A stretch of 64,000 nt of DNA from Allobosea sp. 117 (GCF_000702305.1 NZ_JNLC01000010.1:744001-808000), one strand, 5' to 3'; shown: positions 43,038 to 52,423, counted from the stretch's first letter. Numbers and translations: made by a program. The notes: generated by a model from the letters alone, not told the origin.

Positions 43038-43718
43038 ATGAACGACATGAGCAGTACTTCGCAAGCCGCTGCGCCAAGCGACCGGACGCGGCTTCGTCGT
43101 TACAACTGGCTCGCCAAGTATGATCGCGACACCATAAACGCGATCATCGATGCCGGCATCGTATGTCAGGTCGGTTACGTCATTGACGGCATGCCTTATG
43201 TCACGCCGACCAATCACTGGCGGATCGATGACTATGTCTATTGGCACGGTTCATCGGCGAGCCGGATGCTGAAGGCTCAGCAGAAGGGTATTCCGGTCTG
43301 CTTCACCGTCACCCATCTCGACGGAATCGTGTTCTCCCGTGCCGCCTTCAACCACAACATCCAGTACCGTTCCGTCATGGCTTTCGGCGAGGCCGAGCTG
43401 TGCGAGGAAGACGTCAAGCGCGAGGCGCTAGCGACCTTCACCGATCGGCTCGCGCCCGGCCTGTGGGCCTATGCCCGCCCGCCGGCGGAGCAGGAGTGGA
43501 AGGCGACCAAGGTGATCCGCATGCGGCTCGACGAGGTGTCGGCCAAGGTGGCCGACGGCCTGCCCGACGAGGATGCGGACGACTATGCCTCGGACCGCTG
43601 GGCGGGATCGGTCGCGCTCAAGCTCGTCCAGCTCCCGCCGGAGCCCGATCCGAAGCTGAGCCCCGGAATCGAGATGCCCCCTTTCGTGAAGGATTTCCGC
43701 TACGTCGGCGTGAAATGA
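43038..43718 (+). CDS. Pyridoxamine-5'-phosphate-oxidase-fold flavin-binding protein
   Basis: 226 residues from ATG 43038 (AGGAAG upstream). It belongs to the PNPOx-like split-barrel group: AGIVCQVGYVIDGMPYVTPTNHWRIDDYVYWHGSSASRMLKA, and FTVTHLDGIVFSRAAFNHNIQYRSVMAFGEAE. These bind FMN (or heme/F420) and reduce small molecules or bind nitroimidazoles. It is 122 bases after the PrpD-like gene and may belong to the same transcript. A small hairpin (43722-43741) follows. Confidence 0.88.
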   Translation: MNDMSSTSQAAAPSDRTRLRRYNWLAKYDRDTINAIIDAGIVCQVGYVIDGMPYVTPTNHWRIDDYVYWHGSSASRMLKAQQKGIPVCFTVTHLDGIVFSRAAFNHNIQYRSVMAFGEAELCEEDVKREALATFTDRLAPGLWAYARPPAEQEWKATKVIRMRLDEVSAKVADGLPDEDADDYASDRWAGSVALKLVQLPPEPDPKLSPGIEMPPFVKDFRYVGVK

Positions 43719-43721
43719 GCT

Positions 43722-43741
43722 GGCGGGGGCGCTGCCCCGCC
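43722..43741 (+). terminator. Hairpin after the PNPOx-fold gene
   Basis: GGCGGGG (43722-43728) pairs with CCCCGCC (43735-43741), four bases after the stop codon. No T-run follows, so it may be a partial or Rho-assisted terminator. Confidence 0.4.
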
Positions 43742-43789
43742 TCCGATCGCGTTTCGCGCGCCGCCCTTTCGTCACAAGCAATGAACCCG

Positions 43790-43808
43790 GCCCGGGGTCG
43801 TCCCGGGC
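43790..43808. repeat. Short GC palindrome (GCCCGGG/CCCGGGC)
   Basis: Perfect 7-bp arms around a 5-base spacer, in the gap before the reductase gene. It has the same CCCGGGC flavour as the extragenic repeat at 18153-18240. Confidence 0.35.
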
Positions 43809-43867
43809 ACGGTCGCATTCGCCAAGGTGGACGGCCGCCCCGTGACGGTCTCCCCGGAGGACATCGC

Positions 43868-44641
43868 ATGCCTGCCTTCCATCATGAGCGCGTGCTCAGC
43901 GTTCATCACTGGACAGATCGGCTGTTCAGCTTCACCACCACGCGTGACCCCGCTTTGCGCTTCTCCAACGGGCATTTCGCCATGATCGGTCTGGAGAGCG
44001 AGGGGCGCCCGCTCCTGCGCGCCTATTCCATCGCCAGCGCCAATCACGCCGATCATCTGGAGTTCCTGAGCATCAAGGTCGAGAACGGCCCGCTCACTTC
44101 GAAGCTGCAGCACATCCGGCCGGGCGACGAGCTGATCGTCGGAAAGAAGCCGACCGGCACGCTGCTGATCGACTATCTCCGCCCTGGCCGGCGGCTCTAC
44201 CTTCTGGCGACCGGCACGGGCCTCGCGCCGTTCCTGGCCATCGTCCGCGACCCGGAGACCTATGAGCGTTTCGAGCAGATTATCCTCGTCCATGGCGTGC
44301 GCGAGGCGAAGGAGCTCGCCTATCACGACTATCTCGCTGATGACCTGCCGGACGATCCGGCGATCGGCGAATTGGTGCGCGGCCAGTTGCTCTATTATCC
44401 GACCGTCACCCGCGAACCGTTCCGCCATCAGGGTCGCATCACCGCCCTGATCGACGAGGGCAGGCTGTTCGCCGATCTCGGCCTGCCGGCACTGGATCGC
44501 GCGCTGGATCGCGTCATGCTCTGCGGCAGCCCCGACATGCTGGCGGAACTGAAGACGATGCTGGAGGCGCGCGGCTTCGAGGAGGGCAACACCTCCATCC
44601 CCGGCGATTTCGTGATCGAGCGCGCCTTCGTCGCCAAGTAA
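43868..44641 (+). CDS. fpr: Ferredoxin-NADP+ reductase
   Basis: 257 residues. FAD-binding signature RAYSIASANHADHLEFLSIKVENGPLTSKLQHIRPGD, NADP-binding GTGLAPFLAIVRD and C-terminal VMLCGSPDMLAELKTMLEARGFEEGN and ERAFVAK are typical of subclass IIA bacterial FPRs. It moves electrons between NADPH and ferredoxin or flavodoxin and contributes to oxidative stress response. GGAGG precedes the ATG, and a strong terminator follows. Confidence 0.95.
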   Translation: MPAFHHERVLSVHHWTDRLFSFTTTRDPALRFSNGHFAMIGLESEGRPLLRAYSIASANHADHLEFLSIKVENGPLTSKLQHIRPGDELIVGKKPTGTLLIDYLRPGRRLYLLATGTGLAPFLAIVRDPETYERFEQIILVHGVREAKELAYHDYLADDLPDDPAIGELVRGQLLYYPTVTREPFRHQGRITALIDEGRLFADLGLPALDRALDRVMLCGSPDMLAELKTMLEARGFEEGNTSIPGDFVIERAFVAK

Positions 44642-44660
44642 GTGGACGGTGGTCCCGAGG

Positions 44661-44692
44661 AAAGGCCGCTCCCATCGGGGGCGGCCTTTTTT
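44661..44692 (+). terminator. Rho-independent terminator after fpr
   Basis: AAAGGCCGCTCCC pairs with GGGGGCGGCCTTT, giving a GC-rich stem followed by a T-run (44687-44692). It ends the fpr transcript and lies just before the convergent amidase stop. Confidence 0.85.
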
Positions 44693-44693
44693 G

Positions 44694-46148
44694 TCAACCC
44701 AGCAATGGTGGGCGCCTCAGATGCAGAGGCCGGCGAAGCTCGATGGCGCGCGCCGCCCGCAGCACGTCCGCCTCGCCGCCCATGGGGCCGATGATCTGCA
44801 CGCCGACCGGGAGCCCGGCTTCGGTGAAGCCGATGGGCACGGAGGCCGCCGGCTGTCCGGTCATGTTCCACGGGTAGGTGTAGGGGCACCAGCTCCAGTC
44901 TTCGTTGGCATAGCCCTCGGGCACGTCGCGCAGCACCGAATAGGGCGGAACCGGCATCACCGGTCCGACCAGCAGGTCGTAGCGGGTGAAGAACGCCTTC
45001 GAGGCGGCCGCGATCGCCATCCGCTGTTCCATCGCCCGCATATAAGCGGTGAGCGACACCCGTGCGCCCGTGGCGCCGACCTGGAGGATCAGCGGATCGA
45101 GCAGCCGGCGCTTCTCTGCCGGCGTTCCCTCGACGCAGGCGAGGCAGGCGGTCTCCCAGAACACCCTGAAGGGCAGGAACGGGTCGACCGGCCACGCCGG
45201 TGCGGCCTCTTCGACCACCGCCCCGGCATCGGCGAGCAGCGGCGTAGCCTGCGCGACCAACGCGTCGCTTTCGGCATCGACGAGCGGCGCGGTGCAGCCG
45301 AGCCGGGCCGAAAACGCGATCCGCAGGTCCGACAGATCCGGCATCGCGAGATCCGCCGGCGGTGTGAACGGCACCGGCCACATATAGGGATCGCGCGGTT
45401 CCGGCTGGCTGATCACCGCGAGCATGATTGCCGCGTCCCGCACCGTCCGAGCCATCGGCCCGACCACCGAATGCGGCATGTCGATGTCCGGCGGGAAGGC
45501 CGGCACCCGGCCGAAGCCGGGCTTGAGGCCAAACAGGTTGGTGTAGGCGGCAGGGATGCGGATCGAGCCCGCCCCGTCGCTGCCCAGCGCCACCGGGCCG
45601 AAGCCCAGCGCCAGCGCCGCCGCCGCCCCACCCGAGGAGCCGCCCGGCGTCCGGGTGAGGTCATAAGGGTTGGCCGTGACCCCGTGAACCGGGCTGCGCG
45701 TCACCACCTTGCAGCCGGCTTCCGGCGTCGCGGTCTTGGCGAGGAACACCGCGCCGGCCTCGCGCATCCGCGCGACGCAGGGCGTGTCCTCGCCCACCGG
45801 CTCGCTGCCGAAGGCGAGCGAGCCGCGGCGCTTCGGCATGCCGGCGACGGCGGACAGGTCCTTGATGGTCACCGGCACGCCGTCCATGGCGGAGAGGGGG
45901 CGCCCCTCGCGCCAGCGCGCGAGCGAAGCCTCGGCCATCGCCAGCGTGTAGGCCTCGTCCAGATGGACGATGGCGTTCACGACTGGGTCGAGCATGCGGA
46001 TGCGCGCGATCAGCGCCCGCGCCACCTCGATCGGCGACAGCGCGCCCGTCCGATAGCCGGCCGTGAGCTGGTCGATGGAGAGCCAGCAGACATCCGCGCC
46101 CGGATGGCCGGTCTGGCTCACGGGCTCAGTAGTACTCGAAATATTCAT
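44694..46148 (-). CDS. Amidase signature family protein at the end of the glutamylation operon
   Basis: 484 residues with an intact triad: Lys96 (VTIKDLS), Ser171 (TPGGSSGG) and Ser195 in SDGAGSIRIPA; the serines are 24 residues apart and the oxyanion loop is canonical. It overlaps the glutamine-synthetase-like gene by 23 bases, so is translationally coupled. Its place next to a GATase and a glutamylating ligase suggests hydrolysis of an amide intermediate, although the actual substrate is unknown. It is unlike the amidase at 4208. Confidence 0.92.
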   Translation of the reverse strand: MNISSTTEPVSQTGHPGADVCWLSIDQLTAGYRTGALSPIEVARALIARIRMLDPVVNAIVHLDEAYTLAMAEASLARWREGRPLSAMDGVPVTIKDLSAVAGMPKRRGSLAFGSEPVGEDTPCVARMREAGAVFLAKTATPEAGCKVVTRSPVHGVTANPYDLTRTPGGSSGGAAAALALGFGPVALGSDGAGSIRIPAAYTNLFGLKPGFGRVPAFPPDIDMPHSVVGPMARTVRDAAIMLAVISQPEPRDPYMWPVPFTPPADLAMPDLSDLRIAFSARLGCTAPLVDAESDALVAQATPLLADAGAVVEEAAPAWPVDPFLPFRVFWETACLACVEGTPAEKRRLLDPLILQVGATGARVSLTAYMRAMEQRMAIAAASKAFFTRYDLLVGPVMPVPPYSVLRDVPEGYANEDWSWCPYTYPWNMTGQPAASVPIGFTEAGLPVGVQIIGPMGGEADVLRAARAIELRRPLHLRRPPLLG

Positions 46149-47511
46149 TGATTTCCGCCGCCGGGATTTCGTCGCGCAGCCGCGCCGTCTCCTGCCGCTT
46201 CATGGCGAGATAGACCTTCACGAACTCCTCGCCGAGCAGGTCGCGCAGCGCGGTGTCGGCCTCGAAGGCATCGAGCGCGTCGTCGATCTCGGTCGGAAGC
46301 TTGGCGTAGCTCGCATCGTCCTCCTTCGGGCCGCTGCCGGAGGGCATGAGCTCGCGCTGCTGCATCAGGCCGAGCAGGCCGGAGGCGATGACCGACGCGG
46401 CGACGAGATAGGGGTTGGACATGGCGGCGGGAACGCGCACCTCCATGTGGGTGGACTTGTCCCGGCTCGCCTTCACCCGCACCGAAGCCGAGCGGTCCTG
46501 AATGGCCCAGGAGATGTTGGAGGGCGCGTAGGTGCGCGGGCGGATGCGGCGGTAGCAGTTCGGCGTCGGGCTCCAGATCGCCATCGAGCCGCGCGCATGG
46601 TCGAGCACGCCCTGGATGAAGCTCTTGAAGGTGCCGGACAGGCCGTCCGGGTCGTTCAGATCAAGAAAGGCGTTCTCGCCCGTCTCCTTGTCGAGCAGCG
46701 AGATGTGGAAGTGCGAGCAGCTTCCGGACAGGCCCTTGTAGGGCTTGGTCATGAAGGTCGCGAGCAGTCCGTGCCGGGCCAGATACTCCTTCACCGTGCT
46801 TTTGAACACGAAGGCCCGGTCGGCCGCCTCGACGCCGACCATGGCGGAGTAGTTGATCTCGACCTGGCCCGGGCCGTGCTCGACATTGTAGGTGATGATG
46901 TCGATGCCCTGCGCCTGCAGGACCTTCACCAGTTCCTCGATCGCCGGATGCTGATGGGTGCGGGCGGTCGCGAAGATCGGCTGGCCGCCGAAGATGGGCT
47001 GTCTCGTCTGCGCGTCGACCACGTAGAACTCGTATTCGTGGCCCATCATCACCTTGAAGCCGAAGGTTTCGGCAACCGACAGCATCTTCTTGAGCAGCAT
47101 GCGCGGGGCGGCGAGCTGCACCTCGTTGCTGTACCACATGGTGTCGCAGATCACCCGGCCGGTCTTCTCCAGCCACGGCACAGGGGAAAGCGTGTCCTGG
47201 TCGACGACCATCACGCAATCCTGGTAGTTCATCTCCTCATTATAGCCGGAATTGCGCACCGGGATCGAATAGCTGTCGAGCGCGACCGTGCCGCCGTAGA
47301 GATTGAGGCCGGATCTCATGTAGCCGGCGACATGGTTGAGCGGAATGGTCTTGCCCCGGCTCATGCCGGCCATGTCGGGCAGTTCGAAGCGCAGGAACTC
47401 GTAGCCTGCCGCCTTGACCTTCTCGACGAAAGCCTCGGCTTCGGCCCGCGTCGCCAGCTCCAACGGCGGTACGTGACGCCGCTGCGTACCTTCGTCAAAT
47501 ACCTTCAGCAT
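46126..47511 (-). CDS. Glutamine-synthetase-like ligase (gamma-glutamylamide type)
   Basis: 461 residues. GS-fold landmarks: MGHEYEFYVVD (Glu metal ligands), EHGPGQVEINYSAMVGVEAADRAFVFKSTVKEYL, FMTKPYKGLSGSCSHFHISLLD (family SGSGMHxHxS), PTPNCYRRIRPRTYAPSNISWAIQDRSASVRV and EVRVPAAMSNPYLVAASVIASGL. This group (PuuA, IpuC, TdnQ/AtdA1) uses ATP to join glutamate to amines rather than ammonia. It lacks the adenylylated Tyr loop of GlnA. Paired with a class I amidotransferase-like gene. Confidence 0.92.
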   Translation of the reverse strand: MLKVFDEGTQRRHVPPLELATRAEAEAFVEKVKAAGYEFLRFELPDMAGMSRGKTIPLNHVAGYMRSGLNLYGGTVALDSYSIPVRNSGYNEEMNYQDCVMVVDQDTLSPVPWLEKTGRVICDTMWYSNEVQLAAPRMLLKKMLSVAETFGFKVMMGHEYEFYVVDAQTRQPIFGGQPIFATARTHQHPAIEELVKVLQAQGIDIITYNVEHGPGQVEINYSAMVGVEAADRAFVFKSTVKEYLARHGLLATFMTKPYKGLSGSCSHFHISLLDKETGENAFLDLNDPDGLSGTFKSFIQGVLDHARGSMAIWSPTPNCYRRIRPRTYAPSNISWAIQDRSASVRVKASRDKSTHMEVRVPAAMSNPYLVAASVIASGLLGLMQQRELMPSGSGPKEDDASYAKLPTEIDDALDAFEADTALRDLLGEEFVKVYLAMKRQETARLRDEIPAAEINEYFEYY

Positions 47512-47544
47512 ATTGCAACCTCTCTGGTTTTCTTGGCGCGTCGA

Positions 47545-48282
47545 TCAGGCCGCGGTGCGGCCGGGACGAGGCGCGAGGATCGTCGTGAAATTGGCGTGGA
47601 GCGCCCGCGCGGTGGCGGCGAAGGCGCCCAGCCGGGGCGCGACCGTGGCGCCGAGACGCGCGGCCTCGGTGCGGCCGAGCGCGACCTCGAGGCTCGCCCG
47701 GTAGGCGGGAATGGCTTCCCAATCGGCCACCGTTGTCGGGGTGATCTCGACATGGAACTGCACGCCATAGGCATGCCGCCCCCAGCGGATCGCCTGCGTT
47801 CCACAGGCCGCATTGCCGGCGAGCGTGATCGCGCCCTCGGGAAGGGTGGCGATCTCGGCGCCGTGCCACTGGAAGGTCGTCATGCCGGTGCCGAGCCCGG
47901 CGAAGATCGGGTCGGCGCGTCCCTCGGCAGTGAAAGCCACATCGGCGAGCCCGACCTCCGGTGCCCGCATGGGGGCGACCTTGCCGCCCAGCGCCTCGGC
48001 GAGTAGCTGATGGCCGAGGCACACGCCGAGATAGGGCCGGCCGAGCTCGACCACCCACCGCCGGATCGCCGCCTTCTCCGGCGCGAGCCAGGGATGGATG
48101 CCCTCCTCCCACACATCCATCGGACCGCCCATGACCACCATCAGCTCATAGTCGTCGAGCGGCGGGATTGGGTCGCCGGCATCGAGCTCGACGACGTCCC
48201 AGCTATGGCCGTCCTCCCGCCAGAACTCCCGGAAGATGCCGGGATGCTCCACGGCCAGATGCTGGAAGACCAGAATGCGCAT
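47545..48282 (-). CDS. Class I glutamine amidotransferase-like protein
   Basis: 245 residues. The GATase triad is intact: Cys88 (YLGVCLGHQLLAEALGG), His177 and Glu179 (GVQFHVEIT). GMP-synthase-like in sequence, without a synthetase domain. Stand-alone members hydrolyse gamma-glutamyl compounds or are partners of GS-like ligases, as in the aniline pathway pair AtdA1/AtdA2. It lies 33 bases upstream of the ligase. Confidence 0.9.
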   Translation of the reverse strand: MRILVFQHLAVEHPGIFREFWREDGHSWDVVELDAGDPIPPLDDYELMVVMGGPMDVWEEGIHPWLAPEKAAIRRWVVELGRPYLGVCLGHQLLAEALGGKVAPMRAPEVGLADVAFTAEGRADPIFAGLGTGMTTFQWHGAEIATLPEGAITLAGNAACGTQAIRWGRHAYGVQFHVEITPTTVADWEAIPAYRASLEVALGRTEAARLGATVAPRLGAFAATARALHANFTTILAPRPGRTAA

Positions 48283-48346
48283 GTCGTTTCCTCAATGTGA
48301 CGGGGCAGATCGCCCAACTCCGTGCGCCTGATTCCGTGCGCGGTCG

Positions 48347-49456
48347 TCAGGCAAGACGCGTTCCGCTGCGGGGATCGAAGGCGGTGATCCGCTCGGCGGC
48401 GATGGAGAGACCGACTTTGGTGCCGGGGGCGAGCGAGGCGAGGTCGGCCGCACCGGCCACCAGCCGCAGCTCCGCTTCGCCGGCCGTGACGGTGACGGCG
48501 GCCTGCGCGCCGAGCGGCTCGATGTCGGACACGGTGCCGGAGATCGGCGCGGCGTCAGCTGGAGCAAGGCCTATGGCTTCCGGCCGGATGCCGGCCTCGA
48601 CCGCGACCGGCCCGGAGCCGGCCAGCGCCGCCAGCCGGTCGGGCAGCGGCAGCACGCCGCCGGCGATATGGAGACCGTGCCCCGGCTCGATCCGCGCGGG
48701 AACGAGATTGATCTCCGGCGCGCCGACGAAACGCGCGGCGTCGCGGTCGACGGGGGCGTCGTAGAGCGTCTGCGGATCGGCAATCTGCACGATCCTGCCG
48801 GCTCGAAGCAGGATCACCGTATCGGCGATCGCCATCGCCTCGGCGAAATCGGGCGTCGCCATCAGGAAGGTGTAGCCGAGCTCGCGCTGCAGCCGGCGCA
48901 GCTCCGCGCGCAGCTCGATGCGCAGCATGGCATCGAGGCTCGACAGCGGCTCGTCGAGCAGGAACAGCGACGGGGTGCGGACCAGTGCGCGTCCGAGCGC
49001 CACGCGCTGGCGCTCGCCGCCGCTCATTGTCTTCGGCTTGCGCGCCAGTATGTGGCTGATCCTCAGCCGCGCCGCGACCTCCTTCACCGCCGTCTCGATC
49101 TCCGCGCGGCTGTCGCCGCGGATTCGCAGCGGGCTGGCGATGTTGTCGAAGCCGGTCTTGTCCGGGTAGAGCGCGAGATTGTCGAAGATCATCGCGAGGT
49201 TGCGGTCCTTCGGCTCACGGCCGGCGACATCCCTGCCGCCGAGCAGGATCCGGCCGCGATCGGGCTGCTCGAGGCCTGCAATGCTCCGCAGCAGAGTGGT
49301 CTTTCCCGCTCCCGCGGCGCCGAGCACCACGGTGAGCGCACCCTTCGGCACCATGAAGCTCACGTCGTCCAGCGCCGGCTGGTGGCGAAAGCTCTTGGTC
49401 AGATGCTCCATCGCGAGGGTGGGCACCTCGATCGTCGCGTGCATCAGCGCGTTCAT
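48347..49456 (-). CDS. ABC transporter ATPase with altered Q- and H-loops
   Basis: 369 residues from ATG 49456, overlapping the neighbouring gene by ATGA. MalK/UgpC-type with a C-terminal OB-like domain (from APEINLVPARIEPG). Walker A is GAAGAGKTT, the signature MSGGERQRVAL is normal (144-154), and Walker B is LFLLDEP (164-170). But the Q-loop Gln is Asp92 (MIFDNLALYP) and the switch His is Pro202 (MATPDFAEAM). Without that His, this half should be a weak hydrolysis site. See the partner at 49453. Confidence 0.93.
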   Translation of the reverse strand: MNALMHATIEVPTLAMEHLTKSFRHQPALDDVSFMVPKGALTVVLGAAGAGKTTLLRSIAGLEQPDRGRILLGGRDVAGREPKDRNLAMIFDNLALYPDKTGFDNIASPLRIRGDSRAEIETAVKEVAARLRISHILARKPKTMSGGERQRVALGRALVRTPSLFLLDEPLSSLDAMLRIELRAELRRLQRELGYTFLMATPDFAEAMAIADTVILLRAGRIVQIADPQTLYDAPVDRDAARFVGAPEINLVPARIEPGHGLHIAGGVLPLPDRLAALAGSGPVAVEAGIRPEAIGLAPADAAPISGTVSDIEPLGAQAAVTVTAGEAELRLVAGAADLASLAPGTKVGLSIAAERITAFDPRSGTRLA

Positions 49457-50568
49457 GCCGCCTCCTTCCCGCGGAGCGGCAGGCGCAGGTCGGTGCGGCC
49501 GCTGAACAGCACGAGCGTCATCGGGTCGACCGCGATGTTGACCTCGGCGCCTTCCTCGGGGCGTCCATGAGCGGGAACGACGGCCTTGAGCGGCTGGCGC
49601 GCGCAATCGAGCGTCACCACCGCATCGGGCCCGCGCGGCTCGACCAGCCGCACCCTCGCGGCGAGGGTCGTCGCGCTCGCGGGCGCGAGCCGGATCGCTT
49701 CCGGCCGGATGCCGAGGATCACCGGCCCGGCGGCATCATTGGCGCCGATGGCGGCGTGTTCCGGCAGTGCCAGCGAGAAGCCGTCGCTCACGAAGCGCAG
49801 GCCCGTGCCGTCATGCCGGAGTGCGCCGCGCACGAGGTTCATCGGCGGCGATCCCATGAAGCTCGCCACGAAGATGTGGCCCGGCCATTCGCAGATTGCG
49901 GAGGCGCGCTCCACCTGGCGGATCTTGCCCGCACTCATCACCGCGATGCGGTCGGCGAGCGAGAGGGCCTCGACCTGGTCATGCGTCACATAGATGATGG
50001 TGAGGCCGGCCTCCTTCTGCAGCCGCCGCAGCTCCTTGCGCATGGCGAGCCGTGCCGCCGCCTCGAGATTGGAGAGCGGCTCGTCCAGCAGCAGGATGTC
50101 GGGCTTGGTGACGAGCGTCCGGCCGATGGCGACGCGCTGCAGCTCCGAGCCGCCGAGGTCCTTCGCCCTCGCGTCGAGCCTGTCGCTCATGCCGAGCAGC
50201 TCGGCGACCTCGCCGACGGCGCGCGTGATCTCCCCCCTGCCGATCCCGCGTACCGCGAGGCCGAAGGCGAGGTTCTGTCGCACCGACATGGAGGTGAAGA
50301 CGGCGTAGTCCTGGAATACGAGGCCGACATTGCGCCGACCCGGCGGCACGCCGATCACCGAGCGCCCGTCGATGCGGATGTCGCCGGAGGTCGGCTCTTC
50401 CAGGCCGACGATCATGTTCAGCGTCGTCGACTTGCCGCAGCCGGACGAGCCGAGCAGCGCGACGGTCTCCCCCGCCGCCACGGTGAGGTCGATGCCGTCC
50501 ACGGCGGCGACGGACCCGTCGGCGAACTCCTTGTGGAGGCTGACCAGCTCGAGCTTCGGCGTGCTCAT
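49453..50568 (-). CDS. ABC transporter ATPase with altered signature motif
   Basis: 371 residues. Walker A GSSGCGKST (40-48), Q-loop Gln86 (VFQDYAVF), Walker B ILLLDEP and switch His196 (YVTHDQVEAL) are normal. The signature is LGGSE (138-142) instead of LSGGQ, and the D-loop is SNLE rather than SNLD. In the heterodimer its good Walker site meets the good signature of the other ATPase, so one of the two composite sites is expected active. The OB-like C-terminal domain (from MNLVRGALRHDG) is present. Confidence 0.93.
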   Translation of the reverse strand: MSTPKLELVSLHKEFADGSVAAVDGIDLTVAAGETVALLGSSGCGKSTTLNMIVGLEEPTSGDIRIDGRSVIGVPPGRRNVGLVFQDYAVFTSMSVRQNLAFGLAVRGIGRGEITRAVGEVAELLGMSDRLDARAKDLGGSELQRVAIGRTLVTKPDILLLDEPLSNLEAAARLAMRKELRRLQKEAGLTIIYVTHDQVEALSLADRIAVMSAGKIRQVERASAICEWPGHIFVASFMGSPPMNLVRGALRHDGTGLRFVSDGFSLALPEHAAIGANDAAGPVILGIRPEAIRLAPASATTLAARVRLVEPRGPDAVVTLDCARQPLKAVVPAHGRPEEGAEVNIAVDPMTLVLFSGRTDLRLPLRGKEAA

Positions 50569-51425
50569 CGCTTCACCGCTCCGAAGGTCATGCCGCGGGC
50601 GAGATGGGACTGGATCATGAAGCCGCCGATGACGAGGGGCAGCATGGCCAGCACGGCGAGCGCGGCCTGCACGCCATAGAGCGTGCCGGCGGTCGCGGTG
50701 ACGTATTTGGCGAGCTGCACCGGGATGGTGGTGACGTTGGTGTAGGACAGCACCAGCGCGAACATGAATTCCGACCAGTTGAGGATGAAGATGAGCATGG
50801 TGGTGGCGAACAGGCCGCCGCGGATCAGCGGGATGGTCACGGTGAGGTGCGCCATCAGCCGCGAGCGCCCGTCGATCATCGCCGCCTCCTCGATCTCGCG
50901 CGGAAGGTCGTCGACGAAACTCTTCAGCATCCAGGTGGAGAAGGGCAGCGTGACCGCGACATAGATGGCGATCAGGCCGCTATAGGTGTCGATGACGTTG
51001 GTCGCTGAGAAGATGATCACAAAGGGCACGGCGATCGCCGCCGGCGGGAACATGCGGCCGGAGAGGATGACGAGCGGTGTCGCCTTGCTCATGGTGGCGT
51101 AGCGCGACAGTCCGATGGCGGCGAAGAGGCCGATCAGGATCGAGAAGAACGTCGCCGTCACCGAGGCGAAGATCGAGCCGAGCACCGATGCCGTCGCCGC
51201 CTGGCTGACGCCGCCGACGCCGTATTCGCGGATGGCGTTCGGGTCGAACAGCGTGCGGAAATTCACCAGCGTCGGCTCGTGCGGGATCCAGATCGCCGGG
51301 GCGGCGTTCCAGTCGGTCGGCGGCTTGATCGCCGTCATCACGATCCAGAACACCGGGAACAACGTAAATACGAGCGCCAGCGCCATGAGAAACGCGAGCG
51401 GCCAGGTGAGCTTGCGGACGAGCAT
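50565..51425 (-). CDS. ABC transporter permease, MalG/UgpE type
   Basis: 286 residues with six helices. The EAA loop is EIEEAAMIDGRSRLMAHLTVTIPLIRGG. It is coupled by ATGA overlap to the ATPase gene and by one base with the other permease. It forms half of the inner-membrane channel. Confidence 0.94.
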   Translation of the reverse strand: MLVRKLTWPLAFLMALALVFTLFPVFWIVMTAIKPPTDWNAAPAIWIPHEPTLVNFRTLFDPNAIREYGVGGVSQAATASVLGSIFASVTATFFSILIGLFAAIGLSRYATMSKATPLVILSGRMFPPAAIAVPFVIIFSATNVIDTYSGLIAIYVAVTLPFSTWMLKSFVDDLPREIEEAAMIDGRSRLMAHLTVTIPLIRGGLFATTMLIFILNWSEFMFALVLSYTNVTTIPVQLAKYVTATAGTLYGVQAALAVLAMLPLVIGGFMIQSHLARGMTFGAVKR

Positions 51426-52423
51426 CAGCGTCGCGCCTCCAGAAGCTGGTCGCGGACCGGGAGCAGCATGAAGTTGATGATGACCAGCGTGCCGATGAGG
51501 ACGAGGAAGGCGGCCGCCGCGCCATAGGCGAGCTGGAAGTCGTTGAAGGCGAGCTTGTAGATGTACAGGCTGATCGTCTCGGTGGCGGTGCCGGGGCCGC
51601 CGCGCGTCAGCATGAACACCTCGTCAAACAGCTTGATCACCTCCATGCCGCGGATGACGAAGGCGACGATGATCACCGGCTTCAGCATGGGCAGCACGAC
51701 GCGCCAGAACACCTGCCGCGGCGAGGCGCCGAGGATGACCGCGGCGCGCACGGGGTTCTCCGGCACCGCGTTGAGCCCGGACAGCAGGATGAGGAAGAAC
51801 AGCGGGGTCCAGTGCCACACCTCGGTGACGATCACGGTGGCGATCGCGAGCGGCGCGCTGCGGAACCATTCCGGCATGGCGCCCTCGCCGGCGACGAGCG
51901 CGATCACCTGGTTGATCGGCCCGTTCGACTGGAACAGCATCCAGAACGTGTAGCCGACCACCACCGGCAGGATCATCATCGGCGTGAGGAACGCCGAGAA
52001 CAGGATCGCCTTGCCGCGGAACTCGCGCAGGAACAGCACGGCGAGGCCGAGGCCGAGCGTGAATTCGAACGCGAGGCACACCACCGAGATCAGCACCGTG
52101 CGCGTCACCGCCTCGAGGAAGCGGCTGTCATAGATCAGCAGCTCGCTGTAATTCTCGAAGCCCACAAAGGACGCGTCGAGCAGCGAGCCGCGCGTCGGCG
52201 TCCAGTCGGTGAAGCTCATATAGAGCGCCACCAGCAGCGGCATCACCAGCACCAGCACGGAGACGATCTGGCCCGGCACCGCGAAGAAGCGGGCAAGGCC
52301 CAGATTGCCCCTCATGGGAGCACCGGGACGTGCCGGGGCGTGCGCGCCCAGCATTCTGTCTTCGGTTTCCGTCTGGCCGTCCCGTGAGAGCCGGGTGAGC
52401 GCGGCATCGGCAGAAGAGGTCAT
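51425..52423 (-). CDS. ABC transporter permease, MalF/UgpA type
   Basis: 332 residues. About 35 polar residues precede the first helix (FAVPGQIVSVLVLVMPLLVALYMSF). The EAA region is PVRAAVILGASPRQVFWRVVLPMLKPVIIVAFVIRGME. Partner of the MalG-type permease. Confidence 0.93.
   Translation of the reverse strand: MTSSADAALTRLSRDGQTETEDRMLGAHAPARPGAPMRGNLGLARFFAVPGQIVSVLVLVMPLLVALYMSFTDWTPTRGSLLDASFVGFENYSELLIYDSRFLEAVTRTVLISVVCLAFEFTLGLGLAVLFLREFRGKAILFSAFLTPMMILPVVVGYTFWMLFQSNGPINQVIALVAGEGAMPEWFRSAPLAIATVIVTEVWHWTPLFFLILLSGLNAVPENPVRAAVILGASPRQVFWRVVLPMLKPVIIVAFVIRGMEVIKLFDEVFMLTRGGPGTATETISLYIYKLAFNDFQLAYGAAAAFLVLIGTLVIINFMLLPVRDQLLEARR

Noticed and set aside
46063-48006. A 647-codon plus-strand frame opposite the ligase and amidotransferase genes
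   Set aside because: Antisense shadow of two well-supported genes in a coupled operon.
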